Part shown: positions 28,568 to 37,753 of the stretch, one piece after another
Layout: every line of letters starts with the position of its first letter
Position numbering within the stretch: the stretch's first letter is position 1
Source of the DNA: Chromobacterium subtsugae
GTDB lineage: Bacteria; Pseudomonadota; Gammaproteobacteria; Burkholderiales; Chromobacteriaceae
NCBI RefSeq assembly: GCF_001676875.1
Contig: NZ_JYKA01000007.1
Span: forward strand, 158,963 to 222,962
Reading direction: 5' to 3'
Length of the DNA: 64,000 bases
The notes under the pieces: model-generated
What the model was told of the DNA's origin: nothing
Databases searched by the model: none
Seen by the model: only the letters and a program-made list of their open reading frames with translations
Made by a program: the position numbers and the translations under genes

Positions 28568-29594
28568 AGCCTGGCCGCGGCTGCTGGCCGACATCGGCGG
28601 CAGCAACGCCCGCTTCGCGCTGGAAACCGGCCCCGGGGTGATAGAAGACATCCTGGTGCTGGCCAACGCGCAGTACCCGACGCTGGAAGACGCGCTGAAA
28701 AGCTATCTGGCCCAGGTGGGCGCGCGCCGCGTCGCCCACGCCGCCATCGCCATCGCCAATCCGCTGAACGGCGACTGGGTGGCGATGACCAACTGCCACT
28801 GGGCGTTTTCGATCGAGGCCACCCGCCAGGCGCTGGGCTTCGCCACCTTGCTGCTGCTCAACGATTTCACCGCGCTGGCGCTGGCCCTGCCCGGGCTGCC
28901 GCGCGCCGAGCTGGAGCAGATAGGCGTCGGCGCGGCCCGCGCCGACGCGCCGCTGGCGCTGATCGGCCCCGGCACCGGCCTCGGCATGTCGGCGCTGGTG
29001 CCGCATGCCGGCGGCTGGCGCGCGCTGTCCGGCGAAGGCGGCCACGCCTCGTTCGCGCCGGCCGACGAGCGCGAAGCCGGCATCTGGCGCTACGCCGCCG
29101 CGCGCTTCGGCCATGTCTCCTATGAGCGGCTGCTGTCCGGCCCCGGCCTGGAATTGCTATACCAGGCGCTGAGCGCGCGCGACGGCGAAAGCGCCGAGCC
29201 GCGCGGCGCGGCCGAAATCAGCGCGCTGGGCTTGTCGGCGCGCTGCCTGCGCTGCCGCGAAGCGCTGGAAATCTTCTGCGGCATCCTCGGTTCGGCGGCC
29301 GGAAACCTGGCCTTGACCCTCGGTGCCCATGGCGGGGTATATATAGGTGGTGGTATTGTGCCGCGTCTGAGCGGTTTTTTTGAACAATCCCCATTTCGCC
29401 GCCGTTTCGAGGACAAGGGACGGATGTCGGCCTATCTCGCCGCCATCCCGGTTTATCTGATTACCAGCGCCTACCCGGCCCTGCCGGGCGTGGCCGCCCA
29501 TCTGGCGGCCCATCTGGCGTCGCGCAGCGACCATGCCCCGGTGGATGCCTCCACCCCTCCTCGAGGCGGCTTTGCAGGAGACATGCATGCTTGA
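28548..29594 (+). CDS. glk: Glucokinase
   Basis: Phosphorylates glucose with ATP to glucose-6-phosphate in the cytoplasm. This 348-residue member of the bacterial glucokinase family (E. coli Glk 321) has the phosphate-binding LLADIGGSNARFAL near 12-25 and IANPLNGDWVAMTNCHW. The catalytic LLNDFTALALALP, GPGTGLGMSAL and LSGEGGHASFAP follow. The extra length is a C-terminal tail (SRSDHAPVDASTPPRGG) that overlaps the start of hexR and may be unstructured. The start overlaps pgl by 20 bases, so translation is likely coupled. ROK-type glucokinases are a different fold and are excluded by these motifs. Confidence 0.95.
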   Translation: MSTGLPEAWPRLLADIGGSNARFALETGPGVIEDILVLANAQYPTLEDALKSYLAQVGARRVAHAAIAIANPLNGDWVAMTNCHWAFSIEATRQALGFATLLLLNDFTALALALPGLPRAELEQIGVGAARADAPLALIGPGTGLGMSALVPHAGGWRALSGEGGHASFAPADEREAGIWRYAAARFGHVSYERLLSGPGLELLYQALSARDGESAEPRGAAEISALGLSARCLRCREALEIFCGILGSAAGNLALTLGAHGGVYIGGGIVPRLSGFFEQSPFRRRFEDKGRMSAYLAAIPVYLITSAYPALPGVAAHLAAHLASRSDHAPVDASTPPRGGFAGDMHA

Positions 29595-30435
29595 TCGCAT
29601 CCGAGGCCAACTGGAGACGCTGTCTTCGGCCGAGCGCAAGGTGGCCGAGCTGGTGCTGGAACAACCCTACACCGTGATCCAGGCCGCGGTGGCCGACATC
29701 GCGCGCAACGCCGGCGTCAGCCAGCCCACCGTGATCCGTTTCTGCCGCACCGTCGGTTGCTCCGGCCTGCCCGACTTCAAGCTGAAGCTGGCCGGCAGCC
29801 TGGTGACCGGCGTGCCCTACGTCCACTCCAGCGTGCGTCCGGAGGACCCGACCTCGGAAATCGTCGCCAAGGTGTTCGACAACACCGTGTCGGCGCTGCT
29901 CAAGTGCCGCAACGACGTCAATCCGCAGGCGATAGAAGCCGCGGTGCGGCTGCTGACCGACGCCAACCGCATCGAATTCTACGGCCTGGGCAACTCCGGC
30001 ATCATCGCCGCCGACGCCCAGCACAAATTCTTCCGCTTCGGCATTCCCACCGTCGCCTATTCCGACACCCACATCCAGATGATGGCGGCGTCGGTGCTGG
30101 GGCCGGAGGATGTGCTGGTGGCCATTTCCAGCTCCGGCCGCACCATGGAGCTCTTGGAAGCGGTGGACGTGGCCATCGCCGCCGGCGCCAAGGTGATCGC
30201 GCTGACCACCAGCGGCTCGCCGTTGGCGCGCCGCGCCACGGTGTCCTTGATCGCCGACACGCTGGAAGACAATGAAACCTATAGCCCGATGATCTCGCGC
30301 ATCGTGCACCTGGTGCAGATCGACATCCTGGCGGTGAGCGTGGCGCTGCGCCGCGGCCCGGGCCTGATCCGCCAGCTGGAAAAGACCAAGCACAGCCTGA
30401 AGAACCGCAGGCTGGACAATAGACAACCGGAATAG
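29587..30435 (+). CDS. hexR: RpiR-family repressor HexR
   Basis: A 282-residue RpiR-type regulator. The N-terminal HTH_6 domain has [20 protein letters not shown] and [19 protein letters not shown]; the C-terminal SIS domain has [22 protein letters not shown] and [18 protein letters not shown] for phosphosugar binding. HexR represses central sugar genes and is released by KDPG, the product of Edd. The genetic setting (glk-hexR-pgi, with edd-eda and zwf close by) and two matching palindromes at edd and zwf support the name. ATG 29587 overlaps the glk end by 8 bases; a start further upstream inside glk would add unrelated residues. Confidence 0.93.
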   Translation: MLDRIRGQLETLSSAERKVAELVLEQPYTVIQAAVADIARNAGVSQPTVIRFCRTVGCSGLPDFKLKLAGSLVTGVPYVHSSVRPEDPTSEIVAKVFDNTVSALLKCRNDVNPQAIEAAVRLLTDANRIEFYGLGNSGIIAADAQHKFFRFGIPTVAYSDTHIQMMAASVLGPEDVLVAISSSGRTMELLEAVDVAIAAGAKVIALTTSGSPLARRATVSLIADTLEDNETYSPMISRIVHLVQIDILAVSVALRRGPGLIRQLEKTKHSLKNRRLDNRQPE

Positions 30436-30445
30436 GACATACGTC

Positions 30446-32089
30446 ATGAGTGAACTGACCGAACTGCCGGCCTGGCAGGCCCTGTGGGACCATTTCGCCG
30501 AGGCCAGGCACCTGCACATGCGCGAGCTGTTCGCCGCCGATCCGGAGCGGGCCGAGCGCTATTCGCTGGAAGTGGGCGGCCTGTTCCTCGACTATTCCAA
30601 GAACCGCATCACCGACGCCACCTTGCTGGGCCTGATGCAGCTGGCGCGCGAAGCCGGCCTGCCGGCCAAGATCAAGGCGATGTTCAAGGGCGAGAAGATC
30701 AACCGCACCGAGAACCGCGCGGTCCTGCACGCGGCGCTGCGCAACCGCACCAACTCGCCGATCCTGGTCGACGGCGAGGACGTGATGCCGAAGGTGAACT
30801 CGGTGCTGGAGCGGATGGGCCGGTTTTCCCACGCGGTGCGCTCCGGCGACTGGCTGGGCTACACCAATCAGCCGATCACCGACATCGTCAACATCGGCAT
30901 CGGCGGCTCCGACCTCGGCCCGCTGATGGTCTGTAGCGCGCTGAAGCCCTTCGGCCATCCGCGGCTGAACATGCACTTCGTCTCCAACGTCGACGGCGCG
31001 CAGCTGAAGGAAACGCTGAAGAAGGTGCATCCGGAGACCACGCTGTTCGTGGTGGAGTCCAAGACCTTCACCACCCAGGAGACGCTGACCAACGCGCTGA
31101 CCGCGCGCGAGTGGTTCGTGGCGCGCGCGCGCGACGAAAAGGCGGTGGCCAAGCACTTCGTCGCGGTGTCCACCAACCAGAAGGCGGTGGCCGACTTCGG
31201 CATCGACCCGGCCAATATGTTCGAATTCTGGGACTGGGTGGGCGGCCGCTACAGCCTGTGGTCGGCCATCGGCCTGCCCATCATGCTGTACCTGGGCGAG
31301 GAGAACTTCACCGAGCTCCTCAACGGCGCCCACATCATGGACCAGCATTTCAAGAACGCGCCGTTCGAGCAGAACATGCCGGTGCTGCTGGCGATGATAG
31401 GCGTCTGGTACATCAACTACTACGGCGGCGGCTCGCACGTAATCGCGCCGTACGACCAGTACCTGCACCGGCTGCCGGCCTTCATCCAGCAGCTGGACAT
31501 GGAGTCCAACGGCAAGAAGACCATGCTGGACGGCCAGCCGGTCAATTTCGAGACCGCGCCGATCATCTGGGGCGAAACCGGCATCAACGGCCAGCACGCC
31601 TTCTTCCAGCTGTTGCACCAGGGCACCCACATTTCGCCGATCGACCTGATCGCCTCGCTGGAAAACCGTTCCAGCCTGCCGGGCCACCACGAGATCCTGC
31701 TGGCCAACGTGTTCGCCCAGGCCGAGGCCTTCATGCGCGGCAAGACCGCCGACGAGGCGCGCGCCGAACTGGCCGAGCAGGGCCTGAAGGGCGAGGCGCT
31801 GGACGAATTGGTGCCGCACAAGGTGTTCGACGGCAACCGCCCGACCAACACCCTGCTGATGAGCCGGCTGGACCCGCGCAACCTGGGTTCATTGATCGCG
31901 CTGTACGAGCACAAGATCTTCGTCCAGGGCGTGATCTGGCACATCAACAGCTTCGACCAATGGGGCGTGGAGCTGGGCAAGCAGCTGGCCAAGACCATTC
32001 ACGGCGAGCTGACCGGCAAGCTGCCGCTGGCGGCGCACGACAGCTCCACCAGCCGGCTGATCCAGCTGTACCGCAAGGCCAACGCCTGA
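30446..32089 (+). CDS. pgi: Glucose-6-phosphate isomerase
   Basis: Interconverts glucose-6-phosphate and fructose-6-phosphate. The 547 residues (E. coli 549) include the SIS-fold substrate loop [17 protein letters not shown], the PGI signatures [14 protein letters not shown] and [16 protein letters not shown], and the catalytic Glu/His region [19 protein letters not shown]. The closing [16 protein letters not shown] is the second family signature. In a pathway run as an Entner-Doudoroff cycle, Pgi returns fructose-6-phosphate made by gluconeogenesis to Zwf. It is the last gene of the pgl-glk-hexR-pgi run and is followed by a terminator. Confidence 0.98.
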   Translation: MSELTELPAWQALWDHFAEARHLHMRELFAADPERAERYSLEVGGLFLDYSKNRITDATLLGLMQLAREAGLPAKIKAMFKGEKINRTENRAVLHAALRNRTNSPILVDGEDVMPKVNSVLERMGRFSHAVRSGDWLGYTNQPITDIVNIGIGGSDLGPLMVCSALKPFGHPRLNMHFVSNVDGAQLKETLKKVHPETTLFVVESKTFTTQETLTNALTAREWFVARARDEKAVAKHFVAVSTNQKAVADFGIDPANMFEFWDWVGGRYSLWSAIGLPIMLYLGEENFTELLNGAHIMDQHFKNAPFEQNMPVLLAMIGVWYINYYGGGSHVIAPYDQYLHRLPAFIQQLDMESNGKKTMLDGQPVNFETAPIIWGETGINGQHAFFQLLHQGTHISPIDLIASLENRSSLPGHHEILLANVFAQAEAFMRGKTADEARAELAEQGLKGEALDELVPHKVFDGNRPTNTLLMSRLDPRNLGSLIALYEHKIFVQGVIWHINSFDQWGVELGKQLAKTIHGELTGKLPLAAHDSSTSRLIQLYRKANA

Positions 32090-32118
32090 GCCGCCGCGCC
32101 GTCGGTTTCCCTGATCCG

Positions 32119-32142
32119 CCCCCGCCTCGCGCGGGGGTTTTG
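32119..32142 (+). terminator. Rho-independent terminator after pgi
   Basis: The 7-bp stem CCCCCGC / GCGGGGG with a CTCGC loop is followed by TTTT. It closes the pgl-glk-hexR-pgi transcript. Confidence 0.8.
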
Positions 32143-32251
32143 TTTGCCTGGCGCCACAGTCGGGATTTCCCCGATTGTCGGACAGGATGCCGGCTGCTGA
32201 AATGGCGGGCCAAGTCAGACAAAAACAACGGACTGAAGAAGAATCATCGGG

Positions 32252-32626
32252 ATGTGTAAGTTGCGCAGTACCTTGCTGGCCGGCGTCCTGCTGGCTTTCA
32301 GCCTGGCCGGCCATGGCGCCGGCCAGCCTGTCCACCCGGCCGGCGACGCCGCCGCTCCCATCATTCTCAGCGGCACCGTGGTCGGGCCGCTGCACACCGG
32401 CAGCAAGGCCGAGGGCACGTTTTTCCAGGCTTATCACCTGAAGCTGGCGCGGCCGCTGCGCTTCGACGACGGCGCGGCTTGCGGCGGCCAGCGCCTGTCC
32501 AGCCTGGCGCTGAGCCAGCCGGGCATGGCCCGCTTCAAGGGCCGCGCGGTCCGAATCCAGGCGCGGGTGTTCTGCCAGGAAGACCGCGGCGCCACCTACC
32601 GGCTGGCGGATATCAGCCTGCTGTAG
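32252..32626 (+). CDS. Hypothetical secreted protein (possible DUF4431-like)
   Basis: A 124-residue protein with a signal peptide (LRSTLLAGVLLAFSLAGHGAG, cleavage about residue 23). The mature domain resembles small OB-like periplasmic domains: ILSGTVVGPLHTG, then YHLKLARPLRFDDG, then LALSQPGMARFKGRAVRIQARVFC ending in ADISLL. This order of strands recalls DUF4431, but the match is only by eye. Two cysteines (ACGGQ and VFCQE) could form a disulfide. The gene converges with the lipoprotein gene at 32636 with a 9-base gap. Function unknown. Confidence 0.65.
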   Translation: MCKLRSTLLAGVLLAFSLAGHGAGQPVHPAGDAAAPIILSGTVVGPLHTGSKAEGTFFQAYHLKLARPLRFDDGAACGGQRLSSLALSQPGMARFKGRAVRIQARVFCQEDRGATYRLADISLL

Positions 32627-32635
32627 GCGCTGCGG

Positions 32636-33318
32636 TCATTTCAGGCGGCAGTCGTTGCCTTCCAGCGTGTAATTGACGATGATCCCGGCCTGCACCATGA
32701 ACGTGCGTTTGCAGAAGTTCTGCCGGCTGCTGAAGCCGCCGGAGCCGTTTTGCACGTCGCCGTAGACGGATGTCGAGGCGCGGGTGTAGCTCAGGTAAGT
32801 GGTTTTGCCGTTGACGTAGCTGGCATCTGGCGCGCCCAGCTCCGACAGGAGCTCGGCCTCGGTCCTGCCCAGCTGGATGTCGCGGATGAAGGTCTCGATC
32901 TGATTCCAGTTCCAGTCGTACTGGGTGTAGTAATAGCGCTCGTTGCCGCTGGGCTCAATCTTCAACGCCGAGCAATCGCCATTGGCCCGGGTCAACCTGG
33001 GGTAGGCGTTGCTGTAGTCATGGTACATCTCCCACTGCGCGCCCGAGACGGAACGCCACAAGGTCACGCATTGGCCGACGCTGTAGCCCGGATTGCCGGA
33101 TACGACCAGATTGATCGCGCCGCGCGCGTCCCTGACCCGATACAGGGTCAGCGGGCCGAAATTCAGCTTTTTCCGGGAAGTGAATGCGGATTTGGACTCG
33201 ATCTTCACCGGAAAGGATTTCGAGCGGGCCGGAGGCGCGTTGCCGAGAACGGGCGCTTCCCGCAGGCGCTCAACAGGGTTGCCGCCAGCAGCGGCATCAT
33301 CACGGTTTTCATCAACAT
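32636..33318 (-). pseudogene. Lipoprotein gene with probable frameshift near its N-terminus
   Basis: The body of the protein reads from KSFPVKIESKSAFTSRK through NFGPLTLYRVRDARGAINLV to NYTLEGNDCRLK and is clearly coding. In this frame no signal peptide is present. In the frame starting at ATG 33318 (or 33312) a perfect lipoprotein signal appears, MKTVMMPLLAATLLSAC followed by GK, but that frame runs into a stop about 30 residues later. A one-base indel at about 33240-33262, just after the lipobox, would join the two. The mature domain has paired cysteines (QCVTLW, GDCSAL, FCKRTF, NDCRLK). Function unknown; broken gene or sequencing error. Confidence 0.6.
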
Positions 33319-33437
33319 CGCGCTTTCTGCTTCGGCATGCGCGGCGCGGGGCGGCATGCCTTTGTTTTGCGTAAAGCGGCGATTTTAGCATTTCGGGATG
33401 CGGCGGCCGCAAGGGCGGACGGCGCCAAGCCGCGGGC

Positions 33438-34064
33438 TTACGCCGGTTGCGGGAACATCGCCGCCAGCTCCCGCGCCGCCGCGGCCGGGTCCAGCTGGTC
33501 GAACAGGCCGCCTATCACCGCGATGGCGTCGGCGCCGGCCTGGATGGCCTGGCCGGCGTTGGCGGCGGTGATGCCGCCTATCGCCACCCGCGGCAGCCGC
33601 AGCGCGGCCGCCTCGGCGAACAGCGACAGCGGCGCGGCCGCCGCGCCGGGCTTGGTCTGCGACGGAAACACCGCGCCGAAGGCGACGTAGCTGGCGCCGG
33701 CCGCCGCCGCCCGCCGCGCCAGCTCCAACTGGTCGTAGCAGGACGCGCCTATGATGGCCGCCGGCCCCAGCCGCGCGCGCGCGGCGGCGATGTCGCCGTC
33801 GTCGCGGCCCAGGTGGATGCCGTCCGCCCCGGTCGCCAGCGCCAGTTCGATGTCGTCGTTGACGATGAAGGCGGCGCCGCGGCCGCGGCACAGGCTGGCC
33901 AGCAGATTGGCCTGCCACAGCCGGCGCGCCGGGTCGCGGCTCTTGTCGCGGTATTGCAGCACCCGCGCGCCGCCCTCCAGCGCCGCCGCCGCCAGTTCCA
34001 GCAGCCTTTCGCTGTCGCAGCCGTCGGGCGTGACCGCGTACAGCCCCTCAATCCGGTTTGCCAT
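33438..34064 (-). CDS. thiE: Thiamine-phosphate synthase
   Basis: Couples HMP-pyrophosphate with thiazole phosphate to make thiamine phosphate. The 208-residue TIM barrel shows LYAVTPDGCD, VLQYRDKSRD, AFIVNDDIELAL, GADGIHLGRDD, IIGASCYDQLELA, VAFGAVFPSQTKPG and VAIGGITAANAGQAI, the standard ThiE series. ATG 34064 overlaps the 3' end of thiD by 17 bases, so the two are translationally coupled as thiD-thiE. No TPP riboswitch was recognised upstream of the pair. Confidence 0.96.
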   Translation of the reverse strand: MANRIEGLYAVTPDGCDSERLLELAAAALEGGARVLQYRDKSRDPARRLWQANLLASLCRGRGAAFIVNDDIELALATGADGIHLGRDDGDIAAARARLGPAAIIGASCYDQLELARRAAAAGASYVAFGAVFPSQTKPGAAAAPLSLFAEAAALRLPRVAIGGITAANAGQAIQAGADAIAVIGGLFDQLDPAAAARELAAMFPQPA

Positions 34065-34890
34065 CGCCGTCCTCGTCGTCGCCGCGCGCCCAGAACATGC
34101 GGTCGGGCAGGAATTGGCCCATGCCGGGGCGGAAGCCGTTGAGCAGGGTCTGGTAGGTGTATTCCTGCGCCTCGCGCACCGCTTCCGGCAGCAGCAGGCC
34201 GGTGGCCAGCATGCCGGCGATGGCGGACGCCAGCGTGCAGCCGGAGCCGTGATAGCTGCCGGGCAGCCGCTCCCAGTGGTCGGCGCGCACCACGCCGTCC
34301 GGGCTGTACAGGCTGTTGACGACTTCCTTGGTATTTTCGTGGGTACCGGTTATCAACAGATAGGGGCAGCCCAGCGCCAGGATGCGCTCGGCGCACTGGT
34401 CCAGCGTCAGTTCTTCGTCGTCGTCCGGGTCGTTGCTGGCCAGCCGGCGGGCCTCCAGGCTGTTGGGCGTCAGGATCGACACCTGCGGAATCAGTATGTC
34501 GCGCATCGCGCCTATCAAGTCCTCGTCGGCCAGTTCGTGGCCGCCGCCGCTGGCCAGCACCGGGTCCAGCACCACCGGGATGTCGGGGTAGTCGGCTAGC
34601 AGCTGCGCCACCACGGCGACGTTTTCCACGCTGCCCAGCATGCCGATCTTGAACGCGGCCACCGGCATGTCTTCCATCAGGAAGCGGGCCTGGTCGTTGA
34701 CCCAGTCCGCGTCCAGCACCATCAGGTCGTTGACGCCGACGGTGTCCTGCACCGTGATGGCGGTGATCACCGACAGCGGATGGCAGCCCAGGCTGGCCAG
34801 CGTCAGGATGTCGGCCTGGATGCCGGCGCCGCCGGAGGGGTCGGAACCGGCCAGGGTCAGTACCACGGGAGGGGAGGGAGGAGTGGTCAA
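34048..34890 (-). CDS. thiD: Hydroxymethylpyrimidine/phosphomethylpyrimidine kinase
   Basis: Phosphorylates HMP and HMP-phosphate in thiamine synthesis. The 280-residue ribokinase-fold protein carries [17 protein letters not shown] near 12-28, MVLDPVLA-type substrate loop, [13 protein letters not shown] and the anion-hole motif [16 protein letters not shown] near 222-237, with the catalytic Asp/Cys region. The likely start is a TTG at 34890, with AGAGG about 8 bases upstream; a GTG nine codons later (34863) is an alternative. A C-terminal acidic tail ([11 protein letters not shown]) overlaps thiE. Transcription diverges from the rubredoxin gene. Confidence 0.95.
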   Translation of the reverse strand: MTTPPSPPVVLTLAGSDPSGGAGIQADILTLASLGCHPLSVITAITVQDTVGVNDLMVLDADWVNDQARFLMEDMPVAAFKIGMLGSVENVAVVAQLLADYPDIPVVLDPVLASGGGHELADEDLIGAMRDILIPQVSILTPNSLEARRLASNDPDDDEELTLDQCAERILALGCPYLLITGTHENTKEVVNSLYSPDGVVRADHWERLPGSYHGSGCTLASAIAGMLATGLLLPEAVREAQEYTYQTLLNGFRPGMGQFLPDRMFWARGDDEDGDGKPD

Positions 34891-34964
34891 GGGCTAACCT
34901 CTTTTGTTTTATTGCGGTGGCACGATTTAGAATGTTCATTTTATCCGAACACGAGGGCGAAGCG

Positions 34965-35129
34965 ATGCGTACTTGGATGTGTCTGATCTGCGGTTTCATC
35001 TACGACGAGGAAGCCGGCCGGCCGGAAGACGGCATCCCGCCCGGCACCCGCTGGGAAGACCTGCCGCCCAACTGGACCTGTCCCGATTGCGACGCGCGCA
35101 AGGACGATTTCCAGATGGTGGAGATCTGA
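34965..35129 (+). CDS. rubA: Rubredoxin
   Basis: A 54-residue one-electron carrier with a single iron held by four cysteines: C6-x-x-C9 in WMCLICGF and C39-x-x-C42 in WTCPDCDA. The aromatic core residues (Y13 and W37 regions) are also present. Length and spacing are those of a classical rubredoxin. ATG 34965 gives the standard N-terminus; an earlier in-frame start would add 16 unrelated residues. An M48 protease gene begins 5 bases after it. Redox partners, such as a rubredoxin reductase or alkane hydroxylase, are not in the window. Confidence 0.95.
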   Translation: MRTWMCLICGFIYDEEAGRPEDGIPPGTRWEDLPPNWTCPDCDARKDDFQMVEI

Positions 35130-35134
35130 CCGCG

Positions 35135-35956
35135 ATGTCCACGCAATGGAAACGATGGCTGTCCGGCGCCGCGCTGGCGGCGCTGTTGGCGGCTTGCGCC
35201 CAGGTCAGCACCACCGGCGGCGGCGCGGTCGGCGTCAGCCGCAGCCAGAGCATGCTGCTGTCCAGCCAGGAAGTGGCGCAGATGTCGGCCAAGGCGTACG
35301 CGCAGCAGCTGGGCGAGGCGCGCGCCGCCGGCCGGCTCAACACCAACGCCGCGCTGACCGCGCGGGTGCGGCGCGTGTCGCAGCGGCTGATCGCGCAGAC
35401 GCCGGCCTTCCGCGCCGACGCCCGGGGCTGGCCCTGGGAGGTGAACGTGCTCGCTACCGACGACATGAACGCCTACGCGATGGCCGGCGGCAAGATCATG
35501 GTCTACTCCGGCCTGGTCAGCCAGCTGAAGCTGACCGACGCCGAGCTGGCGGCGGTGATCGGCCATGAGATCTCGCACGCGCTGCGCGAGCACACCCGCG
35601 AGAGCATGAGCCAGGAATACGCGCAGCAGGCCGGCCTGTCGCTGGTGGGCGCGCTGGCCGGCTTCAGCGCCGACCAGCTGAAACTGGCTTCGCTGGTGAC
35701 CGACGTGACGCTGAGCAAGCCGCATAGCCGCACCATGGAGTCCGAGGCCGACATCATGGGGCTGGAACTGATGGCGCGCGCCGGCTACGACCCCAACGCG
35801 GCGGTGAACGTGTGGCAGAAGATGCAGGCGGCCGGCAACGGCGGCGGCATGGAGTTTCTGTCCACCCACCCGTCCGGCCCCACCCGCATCCGCGACCTGC
35901 AGGCCCACATCCCGCAGGTATGGCCGCTGTACCTGGCCGCGCCGAAAAAGGGCTGA
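35135..35956 (+). CDS. M48-family metalloprotease lipoprotein
   Basis: A 273-residue zinc protease exported as a lipoprotein (signal GAALAALLAACAQ with lipobox LLAAC). The active site is HEISHALREH near 146-155, and the third ligand lies in ESEADIMGLELMARAGYDP. An LSTHPSGPTRI segment toward the end is characteristic of the LoiP/YcaL-like outer-membrane M48 proteases that degrade misfolded envelope proteins. It lacks the TPR domain of BepA. The gene follows rubredoxin by 5 bases and precedes a MmcQ/YjbR gene by 3 bases, so these are likely co-transcribed. Confidence 0.9.
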   Translation: MSTQWKRWLSGAALAALLAACAQVSTTGGGAVGVSRSQSMLLSSQEVAQMSAKAYAQQLGEARAAGRLNTNAALTARVRRVSQRLIAQTPAFRADARGWPWEVNVLATDDMNAYAMAGGKIMVYSGLVSQLKLTDAELAAVIGHEISHALREHTRESMSQEYAQQAGLSLVGALAGFSADQLKLASLVTDVTLSKPHSRTMESEADIMGLELMARAGYDPNAAVNVWQKMQAAGNGGGMEFLSTHPSGPTRIRDLQAHIPQVWPLYLAAPKKG

Positions 35957-35959
35957 GCG

Positions 35960-36307
35960 ATGGTCCTGTCCGCCGCCTTCCTCGACGACATGCTGGGCTA
36001 CGCCCGCGGGCTGCCCGGCGCCGTTTTCGACGTCAAATGGGGCGGCGTGCGGGTGGTGTCGATCGGCGGCAAGATGTTCCTGGCCTGCGGCGGCGACGGC
36101 CTGAGCTACAAGGTGGCCGACGACGACTTCCTGACGCTGTCCGGCCTGCCCGGCGCGCGGCCGGCGCCTTACCTGGCGCGGGCGCGCTGGATCCAGGTGT
36201 TGTCCACCGAGGCGCTGTCGCCGGACGACATCCGCGCGGGCATCGCCCGCTCGCGCGAACTGGCGCTGAGCAAGCTGCCCAAAAGCCAGCGCCTGGCCTG
36301 GCAATGA
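35960..36307 (+). CDS. MmcQ/YjbR family protein
   Basis: A 115-residue cytoplasmic protein of the YjbR/MmcQ double-wing DNA-binding fold. Typical elements are YARGLPGAVFDVKWGGVRVVSIGGKMFL near the start and ARWIQVLSTEALSPDDIRAGIARSREL with a closing LPKSQRLAW. Family members have unknown cellular roles despite the DNA-binding-like fold. It begins 3 bases after the M48 protease stop and is followed 42 bases later by the HemJ-like gene. Confidence 0.85.
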   Translation: MVLSAAFLDDMLGYARGLPGAVFDVKWGGVRVVSIGGKMFLACGGDGLSYKVADDDFLTLSGLPGARPAPYLARARWIQVLSTEALSPDDIRAGIARSRELALSKLPKSQRLAWQ

Positions 36308-36349
36308 GGCGGCGGGCCGCGCGCCCGTCCGCCTCCACAAGGAAACCCC

Positions 36350-36766
36350 ATGAGTTATCTGTATCTGAAAGCCTTCCATATCTTTTTCGTGGTGTCCTGG
36401 TTCGCCGGGCTGTTCTACCTGCCGCGCATCTTCGTCAACCTGGCGATGGCGCAGCAGCCGGCGGAATACGACCGCCTGCTGCAGATGGCGCGCAAGCTGT
36501 TCCGCTTCATGACGCCGCTGGCGGTGCTGGCGGTGGGCACCGGCCTCGCGCTGTGGCTGGATTTCGGCATCGGCGGCGGTTGGCTGCACGCCAAGATGGC
36601 GCTGGTGGGCGTGCTGGCGGCGTATCACGGCTATTGCGCCAAGCTGGGCCGCGACTTCCTCACCCACAGCAACCGCAAGAGCCATGTCTGGTTCCGCGTG
36701 TTCAACGAGCTGCCGGTGCTGGTGTTGCTGGCGGTGGTGATCCTGGTGGTGGTCAAGCCGTTCTGA
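36350..36766 (+). CDS. hemJ: HemJ-like protoporphyrinogen IX oxidase (CopD-related)
   Basis: A 138-residue inner-membrane protein with four hydrophobic helices. The N-terminus AFHIFFVVSWFAGLFYLPRIFVN closely follows HemJ, including the conserved His near residue 10, and WLHAKMALVGVLAAYHGYC supplies the conserved Lys region. HemJ oxidises protoporphyrinogen IX to protoporphyrin IX, the penultimate step of heme synthesis in many proteobacteria lacking HemG/HemY-type oxidase. The window also has hemL and hemC/D, which fits. ATG 36350 follows CAAGGAAACCCC. Confidence 0.85.
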   Translation: MSYLYLKAFHIFFVVSWFAGLFYLPRIFVNLAMAQQPAEYDRLLQMARKLFRFMTPLAVLAVGTGLALWLDFGIGGGWLHAKMALVGVLAAYHGYCAKLGRDFLTHSNRKSHVWFRVFNELPVLVLLAVVILVVVKPF

Positions 36767-36779
36767 TGGGAGCGTTGCG

Positions 36780-37235
36780 ATGAGGCGCGCATGGTTTGCC
36801 GGGCCGTTGCTGGCCGGCTGGCTGGTTCAGGCCGCCGCCGCGGCCGCTTTGCCGCCGGCGCTGCTGCTGAGCGTGGAGCGCGACGGCGAAGTCGTGCGGC
36901 AACTGCCGCTGTGCCTGGCCGCCGACGGCGGCTTCGGCGCCGATCAGCAGCGCGACGGCGCGGCGCTGGAGGTGAGCGGCCGGCTGCAGGCGCTGCGCAA
37001 CCATCCGCACCCGCTGCTCAGCTTCCGGCTGAGCTGGCGCGACGAGGCCGGCGCGCAACAGCTGGACAGCCAGCTGGCGCTGGAGGGCGGCCGCCAGCTG
37101 CTGGGCGGCTTGCCGCTGCTGGTCTACCCCTATGGCCATGCGCCCGGCGTGGAGCCGCAGCGCAGCAGCCTCACTTTTTACCTGGAGCCGCAGGCGGCTT
37201 GCCCGCCGGCTGCGCCGGCCAAAACAAAGGAATGA
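36780..37235 (+). CDS. Hypothetical secreted protein
   Basis: A 151-residue protein with a signal peptide (WFAGPLLAGWLVQAAAAAAL, cleavage about residue 23). The mature domain looks all-beta: LLLSVERDGEVVRQLPLCLA, ALEVSGRLQALRNH, LLSFRLSWRDEAGAQQL, and a closing SLTFYLEPQAACPP. Two cysteines (PLCLA and AACPP) could pair. The gene begins 13 bases after the HemJ-like gene and ends 4 bases before the CYTH gene. Family not recognised. Confidence 0.7.
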   Translation: MRRAWFAGPLLAGWLVQAAAAAALPPALLLSVERDGEVVRQLPLCLAADGGFGADQQRDGAALEVSGRLQALRNHPHPLLSFRLSWRDEAGAQQLDSQLALEGGRQLLGGLPLLVYPYGHAPGVEPQRSSLTFYLEPQAACPPAAPAKTKE

Positions 37236-37239
37236 ATGA

Positions 37240-37701
37240 ATGGGACTGGAAATCGAACGCCGCTTCGTGGTGAGCGGCGACGCCTGGCGCGGCCTGGCGC
37301 CGGCGGTGCAGTACCGCCAGGGCTATCTGTCGGTGGAGAAGGAGCGCACCGTGCGCGTGCGCGTGGTGGGCCAGCAAGCCTGGCTGACGCTGAAAGGCAA
37401 TATCAGCGATGTCAGCCGCCATGAGTTCGAATACCCGATTCCGCTGGCCGACGCCCAGACCATCATGGCGGCGATGTGCCCGATGGTGGTGGACAAGCTG
37501 CGCCACCGCATCGAGCACGGCGGCTTCGTCTGGGAAGTGGACGAATTCTTCGGCGACAACGCCGGCCTGGTGCTGGCCGAGATCGAGCTGCCTAGCGAGG
37601 ACACGCCGTTCGCCAAGCCGGCGTGGGTGGGCGAGGAAGTCACCCATGACGGCCGCTACACCAACGCCTATCTGTCCAAGCAGCCCTACACGCGCTGGTA
37701 G
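37240..37701 (+). CDS. CYTH-domain protein (triphosphate tunnel enzyme family)
   Basis: A 153-residue single CYTH domain. The signature E-x-E-R-[KR] is EIERR at residues 4-8, where Lys is more usual in the last position. Alternating charged strands line the tunnel: YLSVEKERTVRVRVV, AWLTLKGN, HEFEYPIP, KLRHRIEHGGFVWEVDEFF and LVLAEIELPS. Related stand-alone enzymes hydrolyse inorganic triphosphate or similar anions. Substrate is not deducible. It lies at the end of the M48-YjbR-HemJ-secreted protein run. Confidence 0.88.
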   Translation: MGLEIERRFVVSGDAWRGLAPAVQYRQGYLSVEKERTVRVRVVGQQAWLTLKGNISDVSRHEFEYPIPLADAQTIMAAMCPMVVDKLRHRIEHGGFVWEVDEFFGDNAGLVLAEIELPSEDTPFAKPAWVGEEVTHDGRYTNAYLSKQPYTRW

Positions 37702-37753
37702 CGCGGGAACGGGCAGCCGCCGCTGACGCGGCGTCGGCTGCCCGCATGCAAGA

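Noticed and set aside
34891..34964. TPP riboswitch upstream of thiD
   Set aside because: The gap to the rubredoxin gene is only 74 bases, and no THI-box core (CUGAGA) was found on the minus strand.
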